Assembly (NCBI RefSeq): GCF_013374115.1
Contig: NZ_AP022673.1
Coordinates: forward strand, 2,380,001 to 2,444,000
Direction of reading: 5' to 3'
Length of the DNA stretch: 64,000 nt
Source of the DNA: Sphingomonas sp. HMP9
GTDB lineage: Bacteria; Pseudomonadota; Alphaproteobacteria; Sphingomonadales; Sphingomonadaceae
Each line of letters begins with the position of its first letter. Position 1 is the stretch's first letter. The notes under the pieces were generated by a model. It was not told the origin of the DNA, did no database searches, and was given only the letters and a program-made list of their open reading frames with translations. Positions 47,214-55,592 of the stretch are shown here, in pieces. The position numbers and the translations under genes are program-made.

Positions 47214-48452
47214 CTAGCCGTTGGCGACGGGGCGCGTGCCCGGCATGATGGAGGGGGTCAGCATCGTGTGGTTGCGGTTGGCATCGGAGCCGGGCGCGCT
47301 GTTGGCGCCGTCCCGTTTTATATCGGCCGGCGCGGTCCAGTGCTTACCGCTACCCTTTTCGTCGGCGTCCTTCATGAGCGCGCCTTCGGGGCGGCCGGCA
47401 TCCTGCGGGCCCTTGCCGCCGTTGACGCCGGGCATCGCCATGTTGGCGTGCGAGTCGCCGCCGGTTTTGCCGCCATGCATCATCTGCGACATGCAGACCT
47501 TGCCAGGCTGGACGCACTGCTCGACGACGAGCTTGAACATGCCCTGCTCGACCGCGTTGTAGTAGCGAACCGGAACCTTCTCGCTCGGCTTCTCCAGTTG
47601 GAGATAGCTGGCGCGGTTCAGACCACCGCCACGCTGCTTGACCTGGTTGATCCAAGCCTGGAAGCCGGCGTCGCTGACGCCGTGGAAGCGGAAGCGCATG
47701 CCAGAGAAACCTGCGCCGCTATAGTTGGACGAGAAGCCCTCGTAATTGCCGGGCTTGTTGATGACCGCGTTCAGCGTCGTCTGCATGCCGGGCATCGTGT
47801 AGATCATGCCGGCGAGCGCAGGAATGTAGAACGCGTTCATCACCGACGACGAGGTCATCTGGAACCGGATCGGACGATCGACCGGCGCAGCCAGTTCGTT
47901 GACCGTGGCGATGCCGTATTCGGGATAGATGAAGAGCCATTTCCAGTCGAGCGCGACGACCTGCACCTCGAGCGGCTTGCCGGCGCCATTGGCACCGTTA
48001 CCGACCTGCTGCTTGTCGACCAGATTGCCGACCGGCACGTTGTTCGCGAGCGTCGGCGTGTCGGGCTTGATCCGGCCGAGCGGACGATACGGATCGAGCA
48101 GATGCGTACTGGTCCAGGTCAGCGCGCCGAGCGCGATGATGATCAGCAGCGGCACACCCCAGATCAGTAGCTCCAGACCGACCGAGTGATCCCAGTTGGG
48201 CTCGTACTTGGCGGTCTTGTTCGACTGGCGATAGCGGAACGCGAAGAATAGCGTCATCGCGATCACCGGAACGATGATGAGCAACATCAGCCCGGTCGCG
48301 ATTAGGACGAGATCGCGCTGCTGCACTGCGATATCGCCGGACGGCGACATCACCACCCAGTTGCAGCCGCTGGTGAGCAGCGCCAAGGGTATGGCAGCCA
48401 ACCATTTTCGGGCCGAGATTTTGGAGCGGGAAAGCTGTGTCACGACGGTCAT
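47214..48452 (-). CDS. cyoA: Cytochrome bo3 quinol oxidase subunit II with long tail
   Basis: A 412-residue subunit II. Lipobox LLTSGC puts the lipidated Cys at about residue 30, then two transmembrane helices (about 48-72 and 92-112) and a cupredoxin domain that lacks the CuA Cys/His set, as in quinol oxidases. Beyond the usual end is an extension of about 90 residues rich in Met, His, Gly and Lys (VCMSQMMHGGKTGG, HANMAMPG), which might bind copper. First gene of the cyo operon. A perfect 15-base palindrome at 48489 lies 37 bases upstream of the start. Confidence 0.95.
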   Translation of the reverse strand: MTVVTQLSRSKISARKWLAAIPLALLTSGCNWVVMSPSGDIAVQQRDLVLIATGLMLLIIVPVIAMTLFFAFRYRQSNKTAKYEPNWDHSVGLELLIWGVPLLIIIALGALTWTSTHLLDPYRPLGRIKPDTPTLANNVPVGNLVDKQQVGNGANGAGKPLEVQVVALDWKWLFIYPEYGIATVNELAAPVDRPIRFQMTSSSVMNAFYIPALAGMIYTMPGMQTTLNAVINKPGNYEGFSSNYSGAGFSGMRFRFHGVSDAGFQAWINQVKQRGGGLNRASYLQLEKPSEKVPVRYYNAVEQGMFKLVVEQCVQPGKVCMSQMMHGGKTGGDSHANMAMPGVNGGKGPQDAGRPEGALMKDADEKGSGKHWTAPADIKRDGANSAPGSDANRNHTMLTPSIMPGTRPVANG

Positions 48453-48488
48453 GCGGTTCCCCTACGCCTGGGTTGCGCCGCACTACAG

Positions 48489-48503
48489 TGGACAATTTGT
48501 CCA
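48489..48503. promoter_or_regulatory. Palindromic operator candidate upstream of cyoA
   Basis: tggacaatttgtcca is a perfect 7-1-7 inverted repeat in the 174-base divergent gap between cyoA (37 bases away) and an MFS gene. Symmetric 15-base words of this kind usually bind a dimeric regulator. No match to a named consensus is claimed; the linked RegA normally binds less symmetric sites. Confidence 0.5.
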
Positions 48504-48626
48504 ATGGGCGCTGCACTGCAACATCGGCATGGCTTTATCATCACGAGGGATAGCATAGATTACCCCTGCCCGCATCCGTCGTAACGGCGTATGATCGGGT
48601 TCGCGCCCTGAAGAGCGAGTTGAAGA

Positions 48627-49958
48627 ATGAGTGCAAACACGATCCCCGAGACGAGCTTCGAAGCCGATGCTCGCAGTATCCACAGCGACGGCGAACACGT
48701 CACGCCGGGCGTGATCGCGATCGGCGTCGTGATCGGTCGCACCTCTGAATTCTTCGACTTCTTTGTGTTCGCGATCGCGTCGGTACTCGTGTTCCCCACT
48801 TTGGTGTTCCCGTATGTCGACCGGTTGCAGGGCACGCTCTATTCGTTCGCGGTGTTCGCGCTGGCGTTCTTCGCCCGTCCGATCGGCACGATCATCTTCA
48901 TCGCGGTGGATCGCGCGTACGGCCGCAGCGTCAAGCTGACGATCTCGATCTTCCTGCTCGGCACCTCGACCGTGGCGATGGGGTTCATCCCGAGCTATAA
49001 TTCGGTCGGCAACTGGTCGGTCGCAATCCTCGCGCTGCTGCGAATCGGTCAGGGCATTGCGCTTGGCGGTGCCTGGGACGGCCTTGCCTCGCTTCTCTCG
49101 CTGAATTCGCCCGAAAAGCATCGTGGCTGGTACGCGATGCTGCCGCAGCTCGGCGCGCCGTTCGGCCTGCTGGTTGCCAGCGGGCTGTTCGCGTTCTTCG
49201 TCGCCGCGCTTCCGACCGAGGATTTCTTTGCCTGGGGCTGGCGCTATCCGTTCTTCGTGGCGTTCGCGATCAACGTCGTCGCGCTGTTCGCCCGTCTCCG
49301 CCTGGTCGTCACGCCCGAATTCGAAGAGATGTACGCCAAGCGCGAGCTGGAGCCAGCACCGGTCGTCGAAACCGTGCAGTCGCAGTGGAAGGCGATCTGG
49401 CTCGGTTCGTTCGTGCCGCTCGCCAGCTTCGCGCTGTTCCACATGGTGACGGTGTTCCCGCTGTCATGGGTCGTCCTGTTCACGCGCGAGGCGCCCGGCC
49501 GTTTCCTGGTCGTTGAGGTCATCGGCGCGGTGATCGGCATTGGCGCAATGCTGGTGTCGGGCCTGCTCGCGGACCGGTTCGGCCGCCGCACGATGCTTGG
49601 CACGATCGCGGTGCTGATCGCGCTGTTCGCGATCGCCGCTCCGTCGCTGCTCGATGGTGGCGAGATCGGCGAGCGCCTGTTCATGGGTGTCGGCTTCCTG
49701 TTGTTCGGCCTGTCGTTCGGCCAGTCCTCGGGGGCGATCGCCTCGAGCCTGAGCCCGCAGCACCGCTATACGGGCTCGGCGCTGACGACCGATCTGGCGT
49801 GGCTGTTCGGCGCTGGCTTCGCCCCGCTGGCGGCACTGTTGCTAACGAGCAAGCTGGGGCTGGCGGCAAGCGGCGCGTACCTGTTCTCGGGCGCTCTGTT
49901 CACGCTGATCGCACTGGGGCTGAACAAGCAACTCGCCAAGCGCGACATCGCGCGCTGA
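48627..49958 (+). CDS. MFS transporter (MHS family, sugar/organic-anion type)
   Basis: A 443-residue major facilitator with 12 membrane helices. The long cytoplasmic loops and helix 2-3 motif GRSVKLTISIFLLG, plus ADRFGRRTMLG in the second half, place it in the metabolite:H+ symporter group. Family members import dicarboxylates, citrate, proline-betaine or similar. The conserved Asp/Glu in helix 1 region (RTSEFFDFFVFA) is typical. It diverges from cyoA. Substrate unknown. It is followed by two palindromic repeats and then a second MFS gene on the opposite strand. Confidence 0.93.
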   Translation: MSANTIPETSFEADARSIHSDGEHVTPGVIAIGVVIGRTSEFFDFFVFAIASVLVFPTLVFPYVDRLQGTLYSFAVFALAFFARPIGTIIFIAVDRAYGRSVKLTISIFLLGTSTVAMGFIPSYNSVGNWSVAILALLRIGQGIALGGAWDGLASLLSLNSPEKHRGWYAMLPQLGAPFGLLVASGLFAFFVAALPTEDFFAWGWRYPFFVAFAINVVALFARLRLVVTPEFEEMYAKRELEPAPVVETVQSQWKAIWLGSFVPLASFALFHMVTVFPLSWVVLFTREAPGRFLVVEVIGAVIGIGAMLVSGLLADRFGRRTMLGTIAVLIALFAIAAPSLLDGGEIGERLFMGVGFLLFGLSFGQSSGAIASSLSPQHRYTGSALTTDLAWLFGAGFAPLAALLLTSKLGLAASGAYLFSGALFTLIALGLNKQLAKRDIAR

Positions 49959-49979
49959 ACTGAGTCGCGAAACGCACCA

Positions 49980-50076
49980 CCCCGGCGAAGGCCGGGGCCC
50001 AGTTGGGGGCCGGTGCTAACTGAGGCCCCCTCGCGTTACGATGGCCATGCCAATTGGGCCCCGGTCTTCGCCGGGG
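49980..50076. repeat. REP-like palindromic repeat (CCCCGGCGAAG type)
   Basis: Near-perfect inverted arms of about 27 bases (49980-50006 and 50050-50076) surround a 43-base centre. It begins 22 bases after the MFS stop on the + strand. It may act as a bidirectional terminator. Confidence 0.78.
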
Positions 50077-50110
50077 CGGTGGTCGCGAGTAGTTTCCGAC
50101 CCTCCCATCT

Positions 50111-50188
50111 GTTCACCTGCGAAAGTGGGAACAGGACCCAGGACCGCTATCGCTTGGTACCCTGGACTCCCGCCTTCCCAGGAGAACG
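50111..50188. repeat. REP-like palindromic repeat, degenerate
   Basis: Imperfect arms (about 50111-50141 and 50160-50188) belong to the same family as 54929, 59740 and 60509. It ends 19 bases before the stop of the second MFS gene, read from the minus strand. Confidence 0.6.
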
Positions 50189-50206
50189 GACTTGGATCAC
50201 GGAAAA

Positions 50207-51367
50207 TTAGACTTGGCGGCGGTCGAGGGTCCATGACAGTGCCCAGATCGCAAAGCCGCCCAGCGCCAGGGCGGTGCCGACCCAGCCGGTCGACGGCAGG
50301 CCGTAGCCACCCGCGATCGCCAGCCCGCCGAGCCACGGCCCGAGCGCGTTGGCGGTATTGAACGCGGAATGGTTGAGCGCGGCTGCCAGGGTCTGCGCCT
50401 CTTCCGCGACATCCATCAGCCGGGTCTGGAGGATCGTCGACAGGCCGCCGCCGCACCCGATCAACACAACCACCGGCAACATCGCCCAAAGATGCGGCGT
50501 CGCCGGCGCGTAGAGCGCGAGCGCCCCTGCCCCGAACAGCAAAGTAAGCCCGGCCGCCGGCATGAGTGCGACGTCGGCCGCCTTCGCGCAGACCAAAGTG
50601 CCGATCGTCAGACCAACACCGAACAGCGCGAACGCCACGGGCGTGAAGCGCAACGACACGCCGGTGACGTCGGTCAGGGTCGAAGCGAGATAGGTATAGA
50701 CGCAGAAGATCCCGCCGAAACCGATCGCGCCGATCGCCAGCGTAAGCCAGACCTGGCCGTTGCGCAGCGCGGTGAGTTCGACGAGCGGGCTCGCGTCCTT
50801 GTCCGGGCGCAGGACCGGCGCGAACCGGACCAGCATCGCCACTGTTGCCGCGGCGATGAGCGCGACGAGCCCGAACCCCCAGCGCCAGCCGAACCATTGG
50901 CCGATCCCATTGGCGACCGGCACCCCGGCGATCGTCGCGACGGTCAGCCCGAGCATCATCCGCGATACCGCCTGAGAGCGCCGTTCGCGCGGTACCATCG
51001 ATGCCGCGACGAGCGATCCGACGCCAAAGTACGCTCCATGCGGCAGGCCACTCAAGAACCGCGCCAGCAGCATAAGGTGATAGGTCGGCGCGAGCGCTGA
51101 CACGCCATTGGCGATCCCGAGGAACGTCATCAGCCCGATCAGCAGCACGCGCCGCTCGATCTTGGCGGACAGCACCGCAATGGTCGGCGCGCCGACGACC
51201 ACACCCAGCGCATAGGCGCTGATGACGTGCCCGGCGGTCGGCTCGTCGATCCCGAGCCCGCGCGCGAATTGCGGCAACAGGCTCATCGCGGCGAACTCGG
51301 TCGTACCGATCGCAAAGCCGCCGACGGCGAGCGCCAGCAGCGCCAGGCGCGTATCGACAGGTTTCAT
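50207..51367 (-). CDS. MFS transporter (AraJ/DHA1 type)
   Basis: A 386-residue 12-helix transporter. Helix 1 GFAIGTTEFAAMSLLPQFA and the antiporter motif region VPVANGIGQWFGWRWGFG (helix 5) mark the DHA1 drug/sugar efflux group that includes AraJ and NepI. Motif A, normally GxLaDrxGrr, is here altered (SAKIERRVLL). It probably exports small organic compounds in exchange for protons. It is monocistronic, 64 bases from the flavin-reductase gene on the same strand. Substrate not evident. Confidence 0.93.
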   Translation of the reverse strand: MKPVDTRLALLALAVGGFAIGTTEFAAMSLLPQFARGLGIDEPTAGHVISAYALGVVVGAPTIAVLSAKIERRVLLIGLMTFLGIANGVSALAPTYHLMLLARFLSGLPHGAYFGVGSLVAASMVPRERRSQAVSRMMLGLTVATIAGVPVANGIGQWFGWRWGFGLVALIAAATVAMLVRFAPVLRPDKDASPLVELTALRNGQVWLTLAIGAIGFGGIFCVYTYLASTLTDVTGVSLRFTPVAFALFGVGLTIGTLVCAKAADVALMPAAGLTLLFGAGALALYAPATPHLWAMLPVVVLIGCGGGLSTILQTRLMDVAEEAQTLAAALNHSAFNTANALGPWLGGLAIAGGYGLPSTGWVGTALALGGFAIWALSWTLDRRQV

Positions 51368-51431
51368 GGGGTATCGCTTTCGTGAGACTCGGCGCGGCTA
51401 GGAAATGCTGCGCCGCAGCATCCTGCCTCTA

Positions 51432-52049
51432 TCAGCCCGGGCGACGCATCTTGAACAAGGAATCCTCCGTGATCGCAAAGTAATCCGCAGGTCCGCCGCC
51501 GCGCAGGATCGGTTGCGCGCGCGCGGTCTGGTAGACGCCGTCCTCCAGCATCGCCGAGTCGATGTGGATCGCGACCGCCTCACCGAGCACCAGCCACTGG
51601 TCGAGCGCCCGGCCTTCCTTGGTTTCCAGGCGGATCAGCTGGGTGAGCTTGCACTCGAACTGTGCGCGCGACGCGGCGACGCGGGGCGGCTTGACCTTGG
51701 TGGAGGCGGCCATCTCCAGCTTGGCGAGCGCGAACTCGTCGACGTCGGCGGCGACGTTCGCGGCGGTCGTGTTCATCGCCTCGCCGAGGTCGCGCGACAC
51801 CAGGTTCCAGACGAATTCGCCGGTCGCCTCGATATTGGCGACGCTGTCCTTCCAGCCCATCGACGAGAAGCCGATCAGCGGCGGGGAATAGTTGAACAGG
51901 TTGAAGAACGAATAGGGCGCGAGGTTCGCCACGCCGTATGTGGACACCGTGCTGACCCAGCCGATCGGTCGCGGCGCAACGATGGCGTTCAGGGGATCGT
52001 GCGGCAGGCCATGGCCGTTCGCGGGCTCGTAAGAATGCCATTCGGTCAT
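51432..52049 (-). CDS. Flavin reductase family protein
   Basis: A 205-residue split-barrel flavin reductase-like protein. The family core is IVAPRPIGWVSTVS, followed by ANLAPYSFFNLFNYSPPLIGFSS and later ATGEFVWNLVSRDLGEAMN. Such proteins use NAD(P)H to supply reduced FMN or bind flavin themselves. The longer ~200-residue class, to which this belongs, often accompanies oxygenases, but none is adjacent here. It precedes an MFS transporter on the same strand and is divergent from the cytochrome b gene. Confidence 0.92.
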   Translation of the reverse strand: MTEWHSYEPANGHGLPHDPLNAIVAPRPIGWVSTVSTYGVANLAPYSFFNLFNYSPPLIGFSSMGWKDSVANIEATGEFVWNLVSRDLGEAMNTTAANVAADVDEFALAKLEMAASTKVKPPRVAASRAQFECKLTQLIRLETKEGRALDQWLVLGEAVAIHIDSAMLEDGVYQTARAQPILRGGGPADYFAITEDSLFKMRRPG

Positions 52050-52100
52050 GTACTGAATCCTGCTATGTCACGGTTCGACTGCCTATAGCGAAGGTCGAGC

Positions 52101-52847
52101 ATGAACGATCCCACTGCCCCCATTGTCGTCAAGCGCCACCGGCTGGCGACGCGTGTCTGGCACTGGGTGACGGTGGTGACGATGTTCATCATGATCGGCA
52201 GCGGCATCGGTATCCTGAAGGCGCATCCACGGCTCTATTGGGGCGCGTACGGCGCGAATTTCGATACCGCATGGACGACGCTCGACCAATGGCCGAGCTG
52301 GCTGGTGTCGTTGCTCAACCTGCTGACGATCCCGGCAAGCTACAATCTTGCGATCTCGCGGCGCTGGCATCTGTTGTTTGCGCTGGTGCTGAGCTTCGCG
52401 CTGCTCTGGTTCATGATCGTGAGCCTGGTCAACAAGCATTTCCAGCGCGACCTGCGCGTGCGTGCCGCCGAGCTTTCGCCGCGCGAGGTCGGGCATGACG
52501 TGAAGGAACATCTTGCCTTCCGCTTCCACGATCCCAGGCGGCCGGGCGCGTACAACATTCTCCAGAAGCTGTCCTATGTGGCGACGATCTTCGTGCTGAT
52601 CCCGGTGATGATCCTGACCGGGCTGACGATGTCGCCGGGGATGGATGCGGCATGGCCGTGGCTGCTCGAGATATTCGGCGGGCGGCAATCGGCGCGCTCG
52701 ATCCACTTCATCGCCGCGACCGGGCTGGTGCTGTTTATCATAGCGCATCTTGCTCTCGTGATCCTTGCAGGGACATGGAACGAGGTGCGGTCGATGATCA
52801 CCGGGCGCTGGCACGTGCCCGCCCACGCGCCGGAGGACGTCGCATGA
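52101..52847 (+). CDS. Cytochrome b561-like membrane protein
   Basis: A 248-residue diheme cytochrome b of the Ni-hydrogenase/thiosulfate-reductase type. Four membrane helices carry candidate heme His residues in VWHWVTVVTMF, RRWHLLFALVLS, and IHFIAATGLVLFIIAHLALV. The C-terminus runs into the next gene by ATGA overlap (52844-52847). The following gene encodes a molybdopterin oxidoreductase anchored in the periplasm, so this subunit most likely transfers electrons between it and the quinone pool. Confidence 0.9.
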   Translation: MNDPTAPIVVKRHRLATRVWHWVTVVTMFIMIGSGIGILKAHPRLYWGAYGANFDTAWTTLDQWPSWLVSLLNLLTIPASYNLAISRRWHLLFALVLSFALLWFMIVSLVNKHFQRDLRVRAAELSPREVGHDVKEHLAFRFHDPRRPGAYNILQKLSYVATIFVLIPVMILTGLTMSPGMDAAWPWLLEIFGGRQSARSIHFIAATGLVLFIIAHLALVILAGTWNEVRSMITGRWHVPAHAPEDVA

Positions 52848-53605
52848 GCACGCTGATTACCCGCCGCTCATTGGTCGTAGGCGCGACGATCGGCGTAGGC
52901 GCGCTGCTGACCGGATGCGACAAGATCGCCGCGAACCCCGAGGCGCGGAAGATCCTGTTCCTGGGCGAGGACATGAACCGCGGGCTGCAACGCGCGCTGA
53001 CCAACCGCAACGCGCTGGTGCCCGAGTTCAGCCCGGCGCAGATGTCGCCGATCTTCCGGTCGAACGGCACGCGCGATCCGGGGACCGCGGACTACACCGC
53101 GATGGTCGCCAACAATTTCGTGGACTATCGTCTGAAGGTCGGCGGGCTGGTCGATCGGCCGCTGTCGGTCAGTCTGCCGCAGCTGCGCCAGATGCCGTCG
53201 CGCGCGCAAATCACGCGGCACGATTGCGTCGAGGGGTGGAGCGCGATCGCCAAATGGCAGGGGCCGAAGCTCGGCGCGCTGCTCAAGGCCGCGCAGATCC
53301 GCGACTCCGCGCGCTACATCGTGTTCACCTGCGCCGACCTGTACCGCGGCGCGAACTATTACGAGTCGATCGACTTGGTCGATGCCTTTCACCCGCAGAC
53401 GATCCTCGCTTGGGCGCTCAACGACCAGGTGCTCGACGTCGCGCACGGTGCGCCCGTTAGGCTCCGCGTCGAGCGGCAATTGGGCTATAAACACGCCAAA
53501 TACGTCACGGCGATCGACGCGGTCGCCAGCCTGGCCGGCATCGGCAAGGGCAAGGGCGGCTATTGGGAAGATAACGTCGATTATGACTGGTACGCGGGAA
53601 TCTGA
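52844..53605 (+). CDS. Periplasmic molybdopterin oxidoreductase (sulfite oxidase fold)
   Basis: A 253-residue protein starting with a Tat-type signal, RRSLVVG (7-13), and a lipobox LLTGC (Cys25). It is therefore exported folded and possibly lipidated. The molybdopterin domain of the sulfite-oxidase family holds the metal-ligand Cys128 in HDCVEGWSAIAKWQG. It lacks a C-terminal dimerisation domain, as do MsrP-like enzymes. Together with the upstream cytochrome b it forms a two-subunit system resembling MsrPQ or YedYZ in layout, but the cytochrome is longer and differs in sequence. Substrate unknown. Confidence 0.93.
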   Translation: MSTLITRRSLVVGATIGVGALLTGCDKIAANPEARKILFLGEDMNRGLQRALTNRNALVPEFSPAQMSPIFRSNGTRDPGTADYTAMVANNFVDYRLKVGGLVDRPLSVSLPQLRQMPSRAQITRHDCVEGWSAIAKWQGPKLGALLKAAQIRDSARYIVFTCADLYRGANYYESIDLVDAFHPQTILAWALNDQVLDVAHGAPVRLRVERQLGYKHAKYVTAIDAVASLAGIGKGKGGYWEDNVDYDWYAGI

Positions 53606-53655
53606 TGCTGCCCGAGGGGTAGCGCAATTCCGTACCAGTCATTAGCTATCGCGGC

Positions 53656-54882
53656 ATGGCACTTTTCGATCGTTTCCTGGCCCGGCAGGTGAAAACCGGC
53701 GAACTCACGCTCATCCACGCGGACGGCACGACCAAGCATTTCGGCAAGCCCGATGCCGCCTATAATCCGGTCACGATCCGGCTGACCCAGCCCGGCGTCG
53801 CGGGCGCGATCGTCCGCCACCCGGCGCTTGGCGCGGCGGAGGCGTTCATGGACGGGCGGCTAGTGATCGAGCGCGGAGACATTCGCGATCTCGTCAACCT
53901 GCTCAAGGGCAACAGCCCGTGGGAGCGTGGCGGCGGCCTCAATCCCTCGCTGCCGATCAAGCTGCTCGACAAGGTCGTCCACCGTGTCGATCGCGTGAAC
54001 ATGGCGCGCCGATCGAAGAAGAACGTGGCGCACCACTATGATCTGTCGGACCGGCTGTACGACCTGTTCCTCGACGCGGACCGGCAATATTCCTGCGCGT
54101 ACTTCACCGATCCGGGCAACAGCCTGGAGCAGGCGCAGAATGACAAGAAGGCGCATATCGCCGCCAAGCTCGCCATCCAGCCGGGCATGCGCGTGCTCGA
54201 TATCGGCTGCGGCTGGGGCGGCATGGCGCTGTACCTGCACGCGAAGACCGGTGCCGAGGTTCTAGGCGTGACGCTCTCCGAAGAGCAGTTGAAGGTCGCC
54301 CGCCGTCGTGCAGAAGAAGCCGGCGTCGCCGACAAGGTGAAGTTCGAGCTGATCGACTATCGTGCGCTGACAGGGACGTTCGACCGGATCGTCTCGGTCG
54401 GCATGTTCGAGCATGTCGGCCCGGCGCACTACAAGGCGTTCTTCCGCAAGTGTCGCGACCTGCTGACCGAGGACGGCGTGATGCTGCTCCACACGATCGG
54501 CCGGATGGGTGGGCCGGGCGTGACCGACACCTTTACGACCAAGTATATCTTCCCGGGCGGGTACAACCCCGCGCTGTCGGAGATCGTGAAGGGATATGAG
54601 GGGCTGCGGATGTTCCCGACCGATATCGAGGTGCTCCGCGTGCATTACGCGCTGACGATCGACCTTTGGTACGACCGGACGGTGGCCGCGAAGGACGCGA
54701 TCGTCGCGCTGTACGACGAGCGATTCTACCGGATGTGGACCTTCTACCTGGCGGGCGCCGCGGCGGCGTTCCGGACCGGGGGGATGGTCAATTACCAGAT
54801 CCAGCTGTCGAAGAGCCGGATGACCCTGCCGCTGACGCGCGACTACATGATCGAGGGCGAGCGGGCATTGCGCGAGGGGTAA
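53656..54882 (+). CDS. Cyclopropane-fatty-acyl-phospholipid synthase family
   Basis: A 408-residue SAM-dependent methyltransferase. The N-terminal lipid-binding part is followed by the Rossmann SAM loop VLDIGCGWGGMALYLH (about 180-195) and the CFA motif SVGMFEHVGPAHYKAFFRKC. It methylates cis-unsaturated phospholipid acyl chains, forming cyclopropane rings that stiffen the membrane. The length is close to CFA synthases. It follows the oxidoreductase by 50 bases and may be separately transcribed. A palindromic repeat lies 46 bases after its stop. Confidence 0.94.
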   Translation: MALFDRFLARQVKTGELTLIHADGTTKHFGKPDAAYNPVTIRLTQPGVAGAIVRHPALGAAEAFMDGRLVIERGDIRDLVNLLKGNSPWERGGGLNPSLPIKLLDKVVHRVDRVNMARRSKKNVAHHYDLSDRLYDLFLDADRQYSCAYFTDPGNSLEQAQNDKKAHIAAKLAIQPGMRVLDIGCGWGGMALYLHAKTGAEVLGVTLSEEQLKVARRRAEEAGVADKVKFELIDYRALTGTFDRIVSVGMFEHVGPAHYKAFFRKCRDLLTEDGVMLLHTIGRMGGPGVTDTFTTKYIFPGGYNPALSEIVKGYEGLRMFPTDIEVLRVHYALTIDLWYDRTVAAKDAIVALYDERFYRMWTFYLAGAAAAFRTGGMVNYQIQLSKSRMTLPLTRDYMIEGERALREG

Positions 54883-54928
54883 CGCGCGGCATGACGGGGG
54901 AATTTCGAGTTCCCCGTCAACCTTACTC

Positions 54929-55005
54929 GTTCCCCCGCGCAGGCGGGGGCCCAGGGTCACGCAAGGCTGCGGTACTTAGCTGGGCTTCCGCGTCCGCGGG
55001 AGAAC
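54929..55005. repeat. REP-like palindromic repeat
   Basis: Inverted arms (54929-54956 and 54980-55005) surround a 23-base centre. It ends 21 bases from the EF-hand gene stop (minus strand). Same family as the copies at 59740, 60371 and 60509. Confidence 0.75.
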
Positions 55006-55026
55006 ACGTTTGTATGGGGAAGGGAC

Positions 55027-55419
55027 TCAGCGCGGTCCCTGCACGTCGGCCTTGGCCGCGGCGCGCTCGTCGCCGCCGATCTTGCCGTCCTTGTTGGCAT
55101 CGTATTTCGCAAAGGTGGCGGCCAGCAGCGCCTGTGCTTCGGCCTGAGACACCTTGCCGTCCTTGTTCTTGTCCGCGCTGGTGAACCAGAGGTCCGCAAG
55201 GCGCTTGGCGTGGACCGGATCCGGACGCCCCTGCCCGCCGACCTTCATGTTGCCGATCCGCGCCTGCACTTCGGCACGCGTCAGGACGCCGTCCTTGTTG
55301 GTGTCCGACGCAGCGAACTCCGACTTGAACTTGGCCGAGGCGGACGCGCGGGTTTCCTGCGCGAGCGCCGGAGTCGCAAGGCCGGCGAGGACGAGAACGG
55401 TAAGCGTTTGGCGTAGCAC
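55027..55419 (-). CDS. Secreted EF-hand calcium-binding protein
   Basis: A 130-residue protein. A signal peptide (GTG start at 55419; TLTVLVLAGLATPALAQ) is followed by three EF-hand loops: DTNKDGVLTRAE, DKNKDGKVSQAE and DANKDGKIGGDE. All have Asp at positions 1, 3 and 5 and Glu at 12. It should bind three Ca ions in the periplasm. The longer upstream frame would add an unlikely N-terminus. It diverges from argG. A buffering or sensor role is possible; family function is unproven. Confidence 0.92.
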   Translation of the reverse strand: MLRQTLTVLVLAGLATPALAQETRASASAKFKSEFAASDTNKDGVLTRAEVQARIGNMKVGGQGRPDPVHAKRLADLWFTSADKNKDGKVSQAEAQALLAATFAKYDANKDGKIGGDERAAAKADVQGPR

Positions 55420-55490
55420 GGTGCGGTAACTCCAGAGGATTTGCGGCGCGAATAGCGGGGATCGGTTGTACGCGCCATTAACGCCGGAGT

Positions 55491-55539
55491 TGCATGGCGT
55501 GGTTACATGGCGTGGTTGCATGCACAGGTTGCATGAGGG
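55491..55539. repeat. 13-base tandem repeat upstream of argG
   Basis: Units tgcatggcgtggt, tacatggcgtggt and tgcatgcacaggt (55491, 55504, 55517), then a partial fourth copy, lie in the divergent gap between the EF-hand gene and argG, 54 bases before the argG start. Spacing of 13 bases does not match a helical turn, so slippage is as likely as an operator array. Confidence 0.6.
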
Positions 55540-55592
55540 GCCCCCAGCGCATAGGGGCGCGGGCATTGGATATTGCCCGAAGGATTCTGCCC

